NCBI GenBank assembly: GCA_021802125.1
Contig: JAKAAX010000009.1
Span: forward strand, 1 to 64,000
DNA: 64,000 bases
Origin: Thermoplasmata archaeon
Lineage (GTDB): Archaea; Thermoplasmatota; Thermoplasmata; Lutacidiplasmatales; UBA184
Reading direction: 5' to 3'
Below, in pieces: positions 40,842 to 48,754 of this stretch. The stretch's first letter is position 1; each line of letters begins with the position of its first letter. The position numbers and the translations under genes were made by a program. The notes below the pieces were generated by a model. That model searched no databases. It was not told the origin of the DNA and worked only from the letters and a program-made list of their open reading frames with translations.

Positions 40842-40869
40842 TCCCCCGGGGGATCTTTCCCCCGGGGGA
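40842..40869 (+). terminator. Repeated palindrome after the 71-aa protein gene
   Basis: The 12-base palindrome TCCCCCGGGGGA occurs twice (40842-40853 and 40858-40869), separated by TCTT and preceded by ACTTTTC. The two copies can also pair with each other as a long stem. It begins 20 bases after the stop codon and probably ends or protects the message; a T-run (CTTTTC) precedes rather than follows it. Confidence 0.5.
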
Positions 40870-40951
40870 CCCCGTTCTCTATAGGTCCTTCTCCTCGCGG
40901 ACGCGCTCGAGGAGCTAGGGACGGGGGAGAGGGCCGGTGCCGGCCCGGCCT

Positions 40952-41314
40952 CTACCGGTCCTGAACGTCAGGAACGACCTCGGAGGTCACCGAGGTGCCG
41001 TCCTCGGGCTTGGCCGTTGCGACGCTCGGACCGCCCGCGGATGTCGCCGTGGCGGGAGGAGCGCTCTTCCGTCTCCTCGCTCGAAGCTCGCCGGCGAACC
41101 CGGCGGTGAGAAGGCCAAGCCCACCGACGGCGAACGCCGTCCCGATGAAGCCGGGCCAGGGGTCGGGGGTCTCCCAGCAGAGCGCGGGATCGTCGGGAGC
41201 GCACTGACGACTGTTGAAGGTCCCAACCTGCTGCGCGATGAGCAGGGCGGCCCCTATCGCCAGAAGCAGGAGCGAGAGCAGAAGAGGTCGCCGCGGCGGG
41301 AGAGGGACCGTCAA
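40952..41314 (-). CDS. Small two-helix membrane protein
   Basis: This 120-aa protein has two predicted membrane helices (residues ~10-28 and ~55-73). The loop between them (GTFNSRQCAPDDPALCWETPDPWPG) contains two cysteines that could form a disulfide, consistent with an external loop. The C-terminal ~40 residues after RARRRKS are Thr/Ser/Ala-rich and would be cytoplasmic. The start is TTG 41314; the frame has no better start nearby. No clear promoter is visible on this strand. The family is not recognised. Confidence 0.6.
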   Translation of the reverse strand: MTVPLPPRRPLLLSLLLLAIGAALLIAQQVGTFNSRQCAPDDPALCWETPDPWPGFIGTAFAVGGLGLLTAGFAGELRARRRKSAPPATATSAGGPSVATAKPEDGTSVTSEVVPDVQDR

Positions 41315-41662
41315 CGCTCGAGAAGAGGACGGTCGGAGCCCATCAACCCTCGGAGGGAACGCGAGGAGCTCCCGTCGGTGCGCCCGTTCCTCCGGAAAGC
41401 GTTCGACGTGCTGCGCGCGACGTTCTCCGGCCCAGGGTTTAAGACCCGGCAGTCGGGTTGTGACCTCAACTTGGCGTGAAGGGACCCGGGACCGGGAGCC
41501 CTCGGGGCCGGCTCTCGTTCGCGGCGCATCCAGCGTCGCGGCCGCGCGGTGTACGGGCCGTGGTCACGCGAACCGTACGACCCCTTTATTTGTCACCCCC
41601 CTTGCTGGGGTCCAATCTCACCAAGTTTGGGTCCGTCCCACCGAGAATCTGGAGGTAAAATC
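41315..41662 (+). promoter_or_regulatory. 348-base region upstream of nrdJ with TATA box and Shine-Dalgarno
   Basis: No gene is supported here. The TATA box CTTTATTTG at 41584-41592 predicts a ~50-nt leader ending in GGAGGT (41651-41656), 6 bases before ATG 41663. This is one of the few genes in the window with a proper leader and ribosome-binding site. The leader is too short for a cobalamin riboswitch, and no B12-box-like sequence is seen. Confidence 0.55.
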
Positions 41663-44425
41663 ATGGCCACCACCCGCCGACGCGCAGCTCTTCCCCACGT
41701 TGCTGAACAACCCCAGGCCCGATCCGCACGGGAGACGATCACGCTCGATCGCCTCGTCCCCAAGGGCAGGACCGGGTTCGATGGCGTGGAATGGCGGACC
41801 CACGACGCGCTCATCAAGAGCCCCTCGGGAGAGATCATCTTCGAGCTCAAGGGGATCAAGGCCCCGAAGAGCTGGGGCGAGACCGCGATCAACATCGCGG
41901 CGTCGAAATATTTCCGTCTCATCCAGGGGAAGCGCGAGAGCTCCATCGAGGGGATGGTCAAGCGCGTCGGCCACTGGATCGCGCAGGCGGGCCTCCGCCT
42001 GGGCTACTTCGACTCTCCCGAGGAGGCCACGGTCCTCGAGGACAACCTCAACTGGCTCATCGTCCACCAGATGGCCTCCCACAACTCGCCGGTCTGGTTC
42101 AACGTCGGCGTTCGTGAGCCGCCGCAGTGCTCGGCCTGCTTCATCCAGTCCGTCTCGGACTCCATGGACTCGATCATGACGCTCGCCCGGAGCGAGGCGC
42201 TCCTGTTCAAGGGAGGCAGCGGCACCGGCTCGAACCTTTCGAACCTCCGCTCCTCGAAGGAGCGGCTGTCCGGTGGGGGCCTCGCGAGCGGTCCGGTCAC
42301 CTTCATGCGGGCCTTCGACGCCTTCGCGGGGGTCATCAAGAGCGGCGGGACGACGCGCCGCGCGGCGAAGATGGTCATCCTGAACGTCGACCATCCCGAC
42401 GTGACCGAGTTCATCGAGTGCAAGGTCAAGGAGGAGGAGAAGGCCGCGGCCCTCATCCGCGAGGGGTACAGCGCCAACTTCGACGGCACGGACCCGGACA
42501 GCGCCTACGCCTCGATCTCCTACCAGAACGCGAACCACTCGGTGCGCATCTCCGACACGTTCATGCGCGCCGTGGAGAAGGAAGGGATGTGGGCGACCCA
42601 CTGGGTCACCGACCCGGCCCAGGTCGCGCAGACCTACAAGGCCCCCGAGCTCTTCCGGAAGATGGCCCGGGCCGCCTGGCGCTGCGGGGACCCTGGCGTC
42701 CAGTTCGACGACATCATCAACGACTGGCACACCTGCCCGCACACGGCGAGGATCAACGCCTCCAACCCGTGCTCGGAGTACATGTTCCTGGACGACTCCG
42801 CGTGCAACCTGGCCTCGATCAACCTGATGAAGTTCCTGAAGGACGACGGGGAATTCGACACGGAGCTGTTCATCCAGGCCGTCCGGTCGTTCATCTTCTC
42901 GATGGAGATCGTGGTCGACGCCTCCTCCTACCCGACGGAGGCCATCGGGCGCAACTCGCGCGACTTCCGCCCGCTCGGGCTGGGCTACGCGAACCTGGGC
43001 TCGCTCCTCATGCGCTGGGGCCTCCCCTACGACTCGGACGAGGCTCGGGCGGTCGCCGGGGCGATCAGCGCCATCCTCTCGGCGGAAGCCTACCGGATGA
43101 GCGCGGAGATCGCGAAGCGGGTCGGACCCTTCGCGGGCTTCGAGAAGAACCGCGCCCCGATGCTGCGGGTCATGAACAAGCACCGCGATGCGGCCCACAA
43201 GCTCCCGAAGAGCGAGGGACGCATCAGCAAGCTCGTCAGCCAGGCCCAGCGCTCCTGGGACGCGTGCGTCCACGAAGGGGAGCTCTACGGCTACCGCAAC
43301 TCCCAGGTCTCGGTCATCGCCCCCACGGGGACGATCGGACTGCTCATGGGATGCGACACGCTGGGTCTCGAGCCCGAGCTCGCGCTCGTGAAGCTCAAGA
43401 ACCTCGTGGGCGGCGGCACCCTGAAGATGGTCAACACCACGGCCCAGCTCGGGCTCAAGGAGCTCGGCTACACTCCCGAGCAGGTCACCAAGATCGTGGA
43501 CTACGTCGGGGAAGCGGGCACCATCGAGGGATGCCCCGAGCTCCTCCCGGAGCACCTCCCGGTCTTCGACACGGCGCTCGCCTCGGCCGGCGGGACGAGG
43601 ACCATCTCCCCGATGGGCCACCTGAAGATGCTCACGGCGGTCCAGCCTTTCCTGTCGGGAAGCGCGTCCAAGACGATCAACCTCCCGAACCAGGCCACCG
43701 TCGAGGACATCGAGCGGATCTACCTCGAGGCGTGGCGCCTTGGCGCCAAGTGCGTCTCGGTCTACCGCGACGGCTGCAAGGCGAGCCAGCCCTACGAGAC
43801 CGGGAAGTCGAAGGAGGCCGCCGTCGCGCTCGGGCGCCCGATGCCCCGGCAGAAGCTGCCCGACGTCCGCGAGGCCATCACCCACCACTTCTCCGTCGGC
43901 GGCCATGACGGCTACGTGACCGTCGGCCTCTACGAGGACGGACGGCCCGGCGAGGTCTTCTTCCGGGTCACGAAGGAAGGGAGCACCGTCAACGGGCTCA
44001 TGGATTCCCTCGGGATCTCGATGAGCATGGCCCTCCAGCATGGAGTGCCGCTCAAGGACCTGGTCCGCAAGCTCGCGCACATGCGCTTCGAGCCGGCGGG
44101 GATGACGAACAACCCCCAGATCCGGTTCGCGAAGAGCATCCCGGACTACATCGCCCGCTGGATGGCCGTGCGGTTCCTGACGATCGAGGAGCGGCGGGCG
44201 ATCGGGCTCGACGCCCACGAGGAGCCCCCGCCCACCCCCACCGTGGTGGCACCGCCCCCCAAGACCGAGTTCAAGGGGAAGACCCTGGACTCGTTCACCC
44301 CCACCACCGAGCTGGTGGACCGGACCGAGGACTCCCCTTCGTGCTACATGTGCGGGGGAATCATGGTCCGGTCGGGGACCTGCTACGCCTGCACGCAGTG
44401 CGGAGCGACGAGCGGCTGCTCGTAG
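41663..44425 (+). CDS. nrdJ: Adenosylcobalamin-dependent (class II) ribonucleotide reductase
   Basis: This 920-aa enzyme reduces ribonucleotides to deoxyribonucleotides using a B12-generated thiyl radical, with no oxygen requirement. The N-terminal active-site Cys lies in PQCSACFIQSVSDSMDSI. The glycyl-loop LFKGGSGTGSNLSNLRSSKE and RAAKMVILNVDHPDVTEFI follow. NPCSEYMFLDDSACNLASINL carries the radical Cys and Glu. Later motifs are SQVSVIAPTGTIGLLMGCDT and AWRLGAKCVSVYRDGCKASQP. The C-terminus ends with a zinc or redox cluster, CYMCGGIMVRSGTCYACTQCG. The product starts at ATG 41663 with a ribosome-binding site. It is a single gene; NrdR and the thioredoxin partners are not nearby. Confidence 0.98.
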   Translation: MATTRRRAALPHVAEQPQARSARETITLDRLVPKGRTGFDGVEWRTHDALIKSPSGEIIFELKGIKAPKSWGETAINIAASKYFRLIQGKRESSIEGMVKRVGHWIAQAGLRLGYFDSPEEATVLEDNLNWLIVHQMASHNSPVWFNVGVREPPQCSACFIQSVSDSMDSIMTLARSEALLFKGGSGTGSNLSNLRSSKERLSGGGLASGPVTFMRAFDAFAGVIKSGGTTRRAAKMVILNVDHPDVTEFIECKVKEEEKAAALIREGYSANFDGTDPDSAYASISYQNANHSVRISDTFMRAVEKEGMWATHWVTDPAQVAQTYKAPELFRKMARAAWRCGDPGVQFDDIINDWHTCPHTARINASNPCSEYMFLDDSACNLASINLMKFLKDDGEFDTELFIQAVRSFIFSMEIVVDASSYPTEAIGRNSRDFRPLGLGYANLGSLLMRWGLPYDSDEARAVAGAISAILSAEAYRMSAEIAKRVGPFAGFEKNRAPMLRVMNKHRDAAHKLPKSEGRISKLVSQAQRSWDACVHEGELYGYRNSQVSVIAPTGTIGLLMGCDTLGLEPELALVKLKNLVGGGTLKMVNTTAQLGLKELGYTPEQVTKIVDYVGEAGTIEGCPELLPEHLPVFDTALASAGGTRTISPMGHLKMLTAVQPFLSGSASKTINLPNQATVEDIERIYLEAWRLGAKCVSVYRDGCKASQPYETGKSKEAAVALGRPMPRQKLPDVREAITHHFSVGGHDGYVTVGLYEDGRPGEVFFRVTKEGSTVNGLMDSLGISMSMALQHGVPLKDLVRKLAHMRFEPAGMTNNPQIRFAKSIPDYIARWMAVRFLTIEERRAIGLDAHEEPPPTPTVVAPPPKTEFKGKTLDSFTPTTELVDRTEDSPSCYMCGGIMVRSGTCYACTQCGATSGCS

Positions 44426-44445
44426 TCCGAACGAAGGAGAGCGAA

Positions 44446-44464
44446 GGGGGGCCTACGGCCCCCC
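44446..44464. terminator. Stem-loop between nrdJ and the arrestin-like gene
   Basis: A perfect 8-base hairpin with arms GGGGGGCC (44446-44453) and GGCCCCCC (44457-44464) and loop TAC lies 20 bases after the nrdJ stop. It includes the stop codon of the convergent gene, so it can serve transcripts from both sides. Confidence 0.5.
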
Positions 44465-45412
44465 CGGACCCGCCCCGAGGGTTCCGGGCGGTACGCTCGG
44501 AGAGGACACCGGCAGGTTCACGACCGGAGGCGTGAGCGGGATCCCCATCTTGACGTCGAACCCGAGGTGGACCCCGAGGTCGATCTCCAGGGACCAGGAG
44601 CAGCGGAAGATCTGACCCATCCCCGGATTGACCATCCCCACCAGGTCGGGGACCATCAGGTCCATCCGGCCCTCGTAGAGCGGGCCGTTCCCCTCGAGGG
44701 CCAGGGGGAAGGTCCCGAAGACCGTCCGGTTGGCACGGGAGTAGCTCCGGATCGTGTAGTCGATGGTCCTGACGAGGGTCGCGGTGAACCCCTTGAGCAT
44801 CTTTCCGCCCGGGTTCTGCACCGCGTACACCATGGAGAACGGCTTTCCCGGGACGATCCAGGGTTGGTTGGTGTCCGCGGGGGATACCCGGACCTGGGGA
44901 TGGTCCGGCGAGCTCGCGCTCATCGCGTCGGACAATCCTCCGAGGACGCGAACGGGAGGGAGCACCTGGACGCGGTGGCTCAGGACCGGGTCGACCCAGA
45001 GCGGTACGTCGACCTTCGCCTTCAGCGTGTAATCGACGAAGAGCCCGTCCGGTGACCGGTCGAAGTGGCCGTGCTCCAGAGAGAGAGGGCTCGTCTCGAG
45101 GGTCGGGGGCGCGACGGGAGGCACGGAGAACTCGAACGGGACCTGGTAGTTCCCCTGGGCCGCGTGCTCGGGGTCCTGGAAGGGGACACGCTCGCGCAGG
45201 GAGACCGCCTGCTCGTAGAAGGGCCGTACGTCCTGGATCATCTCGCTGCTCTTCCCCTGGCTCACCGTCACCTGGGAGCGCTCCGCCCCGGTCAGAACGA
45301 GCGAGATGTCCCGGACCTTCGAGGGCCGGTCGAAGTCGAGCTCCACGGTCCCCGCGATGGCCCCGCCGAGGAACGCATAGGGAGAGACCGAAACGAAGCG
45401 AATGCCGGGCAC
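44453..45412 (-). CDS. Arrestin-fold-like protein
   Basis: This 319-aa protein looks like a two-domain beta-sandwich of the arrestin superfamily. The N-terminal domain reads RFVSVSPYAFLGGAIAGTVELDFDRPSKVRDISLVLTGAERSQVTV, which follows the arrestin Y-x-x-G-x-x-x-x-G-x-V-x-L pattern. It is followed by GNYQVPFEFSVPPVAPPTLE and VDYTLKAKVDVPLWVDPVL. The second domain includes RVSPADTNQPWIVPGKPFSMVYAVQNPGGKMLKGFTATLVRTIDY. Related bacterial and archaeal proteins include Spo0M-like ones; the role here is unknown. GTG 45412 is preferred because a minus-strand TATA box (45433-45440) lies 21-28 bases upstream. The open frame extends upstream with no support. The C-terminal ~20 residues are Pro/Gly rich. 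Confidence 0.7.
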   Translation of the reverse strand: MPGIRFVSVSPYAFLGGAIAGTVELDFDRPSKVRDISLVLTGAERSQVTVSQGKSSEMIQDVRPFYEQAVSLRERVPFQDPEHAAQGNYQVPFEFSVPPVAPPTLETSPLSLEHGHFDRSPDGLFVDYTLKAKVDVPLWVDPVLSHRVQVLPPVRVLGGLSDAMSASSPDHPQVRVSPADTNQPWIVPGKPFSMVYAVQNPGGKMLKGFTATLVRTIDYTIRSYSRANRTVFGTFPLALEGNGPLYEGRMDLMVPDLVGMVNPGMGQIFRCSWSLEIDLGVHLGFDVKMGIPLTPPVVNLPVSSPSVPPGTLGAGPGGP

Positions 45413-45432
45413 GCTGACTTGTAGCCCGCGCA

Positions 45433-45440
45433 GATATTTG
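45433..45440 (-). promoter_or_regulatory. TATA box of the arrestin-like gene
   Basis: The minus strand reads CAAATATC, 21-28 bases before GTG 45412, implying a leaderless transcript and setting the start codon. Confidence 0.55.
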
Positions 45441-45493
45441 GAGAGCGAGCCCCCGATTCCAACGCGACGACCCCTCGTCCCACCCTCAATCCC

Positions 45494-45502
45494 CTTATTG
45501 TA
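45494..45502 (+). promoter_or_regulatory. TATA box of the alpha/beta hydrolase gene
   Basis: CTTATTGTA lies 23-31 bases before ATG 45525, again at leaderless spacing. It diverges from the arrestin-like gene's TATA box ~55 bases away. Confidence 0.6.
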
Positions 45503-45524
45503 GAGGGGCCCTCCGTCCCTCGGC

Positions 45525-46352
45525 ATGGCCGACTCCGTAGTACTCCCCCACGATGACCGGGGCGCGGGCAACCCGATCGTCCTCCTGCACGGATTCCCGC
45601 TCCACCGCGGGGTGTGGAAGGGACAGCTGGACCCCCTCGCCGTTGGCAACCGCGTGATCGCGTTCGACCTTCCGGGCTACGGGCAGGCCTCGACCCTGCG
45701 CACCCCGGAGTCGCTGGAGAGCCTGTCGGCCGTCGTGGACGCGAGCATTCACGCCATCGCCTCGCCCCCCGCCGTCCTCGTGGGGCATTCCATGGGGGGC
45801 TACGTGGCCCTTCACCGCTACGCGGACCACCCGGAACGCATCCGCGCCCTGATCCTCACCAGCACCCGGACCGCGGCGGACAGCGAGGAGGCCGCGGCCA
45901 AGCGCCACGCCACGATCTCGCGGCTCCGTCAGGAAGGCCCGGGAGGGTATGCCGTGGAGACCGCTCGCGGGCTCCTGGCCCCCAACAACGCGAGCAACCC
46001 CGACCTGTTTCCCACGGTCCTCCAGATCGTGCGCTCGGCCCCGGTCCCCTCCATGGTCGCCTCGCTCCTCGCGCTCGCCGGCCGTCCGGACCTCACCGAC
46101 CTGCTCCCCGAGGTGCACGTGCCGACGCTCGTCGTCTGGGGAGAGGAAGATCGCGTGATCGCGCCCGAGCAGTCCAAGAAGATCGTGAAGGCGATCCCGG
46201 GGGCGAAGGGCGTGGGCATCCCGGGAGCCGGGCACCTGCCCTTCCTCGAGAACCCGTCCGCGTTCAATCAGGCCGTGCGAGAGTTCCTCGCCACCCTCCC
46301 CGAGCTCGAGGGCGCCCCGGCCGAGAAGGAAGAAGCTCCGACCCCCGACTGA
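45525..46352 (+). CDS. Alpha/beta-hydrolase
   Basis: This 275-aa protein has the alpha/beta hydrolase core. The oxyanion strand IVLLHGFPLHRGVWKGQL (HGFP) is followed by VIAFDLPGYGQA. The nucleophile elbow is GHSMGG, the acid Asp lies in VVWGEEDRVI and the His in IPGAGHLPFLENP. The triad is complete, so it should be an active esterase, lipase or C-C hydrolase; the substrate is unknown. The last 20 residues are a charged tail. It stands alone with its own TATA box, and a long perfect hairpin covers its stop codon. Confidence 0.94.
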   Translation: MADSVVLPHDDRGAGNPIVLLHGFPLHRGVWKGQLDPLAVGNRVIAFDLPGYGQASTLRTPESLESLSAVVDASIHAIASPPAVLVGHSMGGYVALHRYADHPERIRALILTSTRTAADSEEAAAKRHATISRLRQEGPGGYAVETARGLLAPNNASNPDLFPTVLQIVRSAPVPSMVASLLALAGRPDLTDLLPEVHVPTLVVWGEEDRVIAPEQSKKIVKAIPGAKGVGIPGAGHLPFLENPSAFNQAVREFLATLPELEGAPAEKEEAPTPD

Positions 46353-46373
46353 GCGGGACCGGGGTCCCGCTCA
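46350..46373. terminator. 24-base perfect inverted repeat at a convergent junction
   Basis: Arms TGAGCGGGACC and GGTCCCGCTCA (11 bases each) flank a GG centre. The first arm begins with the TGA stop of the hydrolase gene. The convergent gene ends 18 bases downstream. A strong hairpin forms in RNA from either strand. It is either a transcription-end signal or a dyad bound by a protein. Confidence 0.55.
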
Positions 46374-46390
46374 CGGTCCCCGCCCCGGCT

Positions 46391-46840
46391 TCAGAGCACG
46401 GTCTCTGCGAGCGCGATGAGGTCGCCCATGTCGAGGCGCCGTGGCTCGCCGGGGAAGCGTAGCCCGAGGATGTTCACGGCCGTACCTTCCAGCATGATCG
46501 CGCCCCAGGCCGCCTCGATGGCCCCGTCCGCGTACTCCCCGGCGCGGTCGCCGGTGAGGACCACGAGCCTTCGCGGGGACATCTGACGCTTCGCGATCTC
46601 GAGGAGGACCAGCACGGCGCCGAGCGGCTTCGCGTCGACGAACATCCGCTCGGAGAACATCGACCGGAGGTCCGTCCGGATCGCCCACTGATCCCCGTGG
46701 GAGATCCGGACGCGGCGGACGATGCCCTTGCGGTTCGCGAGCGCCTCCTCCGTCTCCTCGCCGAGGGAGAGGTCCTGGGCGTAGGCCCTGCACTTCTCGA
46801 CCAGGTCCGGGTCGAGCACCGGCCCCCCCCAGGAGTTCAC
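46391..46840 (-). CDS. Uncharacterised protein following the TIGR02757 gene
   Basis: This 149-aa protein is not recognised. It appears alpha/beta: the N-terminal helical part contains LVEKCRAYAQDLSLGEETEEALANRKGIVRRVRISHGDQWAIRTDLRSMF. The later part has LGAVLVLLEIAKRQMSPRRLVVLTGDRAGEYADGAIEAAWGAIMLEGTAVNILGLRF and DMGDLIALAETVL. No cysteines suitable for metal, membrane segment or known catalytic motif is present. The start is GTG 46840, overlapping the TIGR02757 stop (GTGA), so it is co-translated with it. Functional linkage to that possible DNA-glycosylase-like protein is inferred from this coupling. Confidence 0.7.
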   Translation of the reverse strand: MNSWGGPVLDPDLVEKCRAYAQDLSLGEETEEALANRKGIVRRVRISHGDQWAIRTDLRSMFSERMFVDAKPLGAVLVLLEIAKRQMSPRRLVVLTGDRAGEYADGAIEAAWGAIMLEGTAVNILGLRFPGEPRRLDMGDLIALAETVL

Positions 46841-47799
46841 GCGCGCGCCTCCTTCCCTCGAGCTCCCGGGACCTGCGGGGAGAACCGGACCCGTCTCCCG
46901 CGCCAGAGGTCGCAGTCCGCCCTCACCGCGCACGGACCGCACACCGCGACCTCCCTCCGCTTCGGGCAGTCGCCGGAGATCCCCGTGTGCGCGAGGACAA
47001 AATCGAACCGGACCGGGTCCTCCGGGTCGTAGCGCCGTAGGCCTTTCGTGACCTCCACGACCGTCGGCCAGTTCTTCGTGCTGCGACGGGTGAGCCCCAG
47101 GTGACGGGCGATCCAGTAGACGTGGGTGTCCAGCGGGACTTGGAGGACCGAGGGGGGAACGCGCTTCCACAGCCCCAGGTCCGGCCGCGCTCGACGCACC
47201 ATCCAACGGAGGAAGAGGGCCTCCCTCTTGCAGGCCGGTCGCCCGGGACCCAGCGGGCTCGGGAAGAGGTTCAGGTATCCGGGAGGGGGCTCGAAGACGG
47301 TGGGTGAGCGGTCGACCGAGCCCCATCGCAGCGCCTCGGAGAGCGCGTGGAGACCGTGGGCGAAACGGACCGCCGGGTCCTCGGTCGACCCCGCAGCGTC
47401 CATGCCCGAGAGGAAGACCTCCTCGAGCCCACCGGGGTACCGCCGGTAGATCTCCTGGAGCCTCACGCAGAGGAACCCGAACTGGTCCGCTCGGATCCAC
47501 CGGTGCTTCCACGGATAGAGCTCCATCCTCCACCGCCGGGCGGGAAAGTTCTCGATGAACTCGCGCGGGCGGCCTCCCATCCGGCGAAGCAGGTCCGTGA
47601 GCGCGAGCTGGATCGACCGAACGTTCCCGACGGCGACCGTCGACGCCAGGACACCGACGATCTCCGCGGAGCGAGCGTCCCGCGAGAACGGGAGGAGCCA
47701 GGAGAGCGGGTCCTGGGGGAGCGAGCGGTCGAAGGGGAAGCGAGAGGAGAGGACCTCGAGATGGGCCCCCAACGTCGCGGTGGGACCGACTGGGCTCAC
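46837..47799 (-). CDS. TIGR02757/DUF2400 protein (HhH-GPD-like)
   Basis: This 320-aa protein matches the TIGR02757 family, with FPFDRSLPQDPLSWLLPFSRDARSAEIVGVLASTVAVGNVRSIQLAL and the KREALFLRWMVRRARPDLGLWKRVPPS block. Its C-terminal half recalls HhH-GPD glycosylases. PLDTHVYWIARHLGL resembles the catalytic PVDTHV segment of endonuclease III. The end reads C-x8-C-x2-C-x5-C (DCPKRREVAVCGPCAVRADC), close to the endonuclease III iron-sulfur motif C-x6-C-x2-C-x5-C. The function is unproven; a base-excision or structural DNA role is inference. GTG 47799 was chosen from a minus-strand TATA box (47823-47830). It overlaps the downstream unknown gene by 4 bases. Confidence 0.85.
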   Translation of the reverse strand: MSPVGPTATLGAHLEVLSSRFPFDRSLPQDPLSWLLPFSRDARSAEIVGVLASTVAVGNVRSIQLALTDLLRRMGGRPREFIENFPARRWRMELYPWKHRWIRADQFGFLCVRLQEIYRRYPGGLEEVFLSGMDAAGSTEDPAVRFAHGLHALSEALRWGSVDRSPTVFEPPPGYLNLFPSPLGPGRPACKREALFLRWMVRRARPDLGLWKRVPPSVLQVPLDTHVYWIARHLGLTRRSTKNWPTVVEVTKGLRRYDPEDPVRFDFVLAHTGISGDCPKRREVAVCGPCAVRADCDLWRGRRVRFSPQVPGARGKEARA

Positions 47800-47822
47800 G
47801 TCCACTGGAGAGGCAGATGCCC

Positions 47823-47830
47823 GATAATGG
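47823..47830 (-). promoter_or_regulatory. TATA box of the TIGR02757 gene
   Basis: The minus strand reads CCATTATC, 24-31 bases before GTG 47799. The same bases overlap an ATG (47827) in the frame of the divergent GNAT gene, which is thus unlikely to be that gene's start. Confidence 0.5.
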
Positions 47831-47852
47831 CTCCTGCGCGCGCAAGTGCAAG

Positions 47853-47861
47853 GACATATCT
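47853..47861 (+). promoter_or_regulatory. TATA box of the divergent GNAT gene
   Basis: GACATATCT lies 26-34 bases before GTG 47887. The spacing supports that GTG, rather than ATG 47827 upstream of this element, as the start of a leaderless mRNA. Confidence 0.5.
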
Positions 47862-47886
47862 CGAGGGTCCTCGTTCCGACCTTGTC

Positions 47887-48720
47887 GTGCCGACAGTGCG
47901 AGGTCCTCCCCCCAAGTTCGAGCTGAGGGAAGGGCTCGGTCCCGAGGAGCTCTCCGTCCTCGCCCGCGACGCACCCCTCGACCACGCGTTCGCGCTCTAC
48001 GACATGGAGCGCTTCTCCGAGAGGGTCCGCTTCGTCACCGTGCGAGAGGGCGGGAGGCCGGTCTCCTACCTCCTCATCTGGTACGGCGACCCCTCGAAGC
48101 CGGTCGTGCACTGGGTGGGAGAGGCCGGATGGGAGGTCCTCGAGAGGGGGCTGCCCGTCCCGCCCTTCGTCGCGATCGTTCCGACGAAGGTCGCCAAGCG
48201 TGTCGCATGGCCCTCGCCCTCCACTTCCCACACCATCGAGCTCTGGGTCCGTCGGCGCCACGTCGCGCAGCCCGCTCTCCCGGGCCACCCCGGTGGAACT
48301 CCCCGGGTCCGTCGCTTGGGCCCCGAGGACCGTGAGGCTCTGCAAAGGTTCGCGGAGCGCCACCAGGACGAGCCCGACCTCCGGGCCCTAGGCGGGACGG
48401 ACCCTGGGCGGGCGCGGGTCTACGGTGCCCTCTCTGCGACCCCCGAAGGCGAGCAACTGCTCGCGCTCGCCCGAAGCACGGTCGAGCTGCCGCAGATCTG
48501 GTTCGTCGGTGGCGTGTATACCGAGCCCTCGCACCGGGGGACGGGGCTGGGGCGAGAGGTGACCTGGGCCGTGGCCCGGGCCGCCCACGAGGCCGGGGCG
48601 GACTGCGCCCTCTACGTTCGATCGGACAACCCGGCCGCGATCGCCGCGTACACGGCGTTGGGCTTCCAGCGGGTGTCCCTTCGCACCTGGGTCGACGCGG
48701 GTGCCGGACCGCCTCCCTGA
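47887..48720 (+). CDS. GNAT acetyltransferase
   Basis: This 277-aa protein has a C-terminal GNAT domain. LPQIWFVGGVYTEPSHRGTGLGREVTWAVARAAHEAGADCALYVRSDNPAAIAAYTALGF has the R-G-x-G-L-G acetyl-CoA loop and the N-P-A-A-I-x-x-Y-x-x-L-G-F ending. The N-terminal half (SERVRFVTVREGGRPVSYLLIWYGDPSKPVVHWVGE) is like a degenerate GNAT unit, giving a tandem arrangement common in this lineage. The substrate is unknown. GTG 47887 is selected by the TATA box; ATG 47827 is an alternative adding 20 residues. It converges with the antiporter gene 34 bases downstream. Confidence 0.85.
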   Translation: MPTVRGPPPKFELREGLGPEELSVLARDAPLDHAFALYDMERFSERVRFVTVREGGRPVSYLLIWYGDPSKPVVHWVGEAGWEVLERGLPVPPFVAIVPTKVAKRVAWPSPSTSHTIELWVRRRHVAQPALPGHPGGTPRVRRLGPEDREALQRFAERHQDEPDLRALGGTDPGRARVYGALSATPEGEQLLALARSTVELPQIWFVGGVYTEPSHRGTGLGREVTWAVARAAHEAGADCALYVRSDNPAAIAAYTALGFQRVSLRTWVDAGAGPPP

Positions 48721-48754
48721 GAAGCTCCTATCGTCGAGCCCCCGCCTTCGTCCA

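Noticed and set aside
41593..41662. Cobalamin riboswitch upstream of nrdJ
   Set aside because: The leader is only ~50 nt and has no B12-box-like element; such riboswitches are also not expected in archaea.
41618..44218. 866-codon minus-strand frame opposite nrdJ
   Set aside because: Antisense shadow with a repetitive Arg/Asp/Val/Leu pattern.
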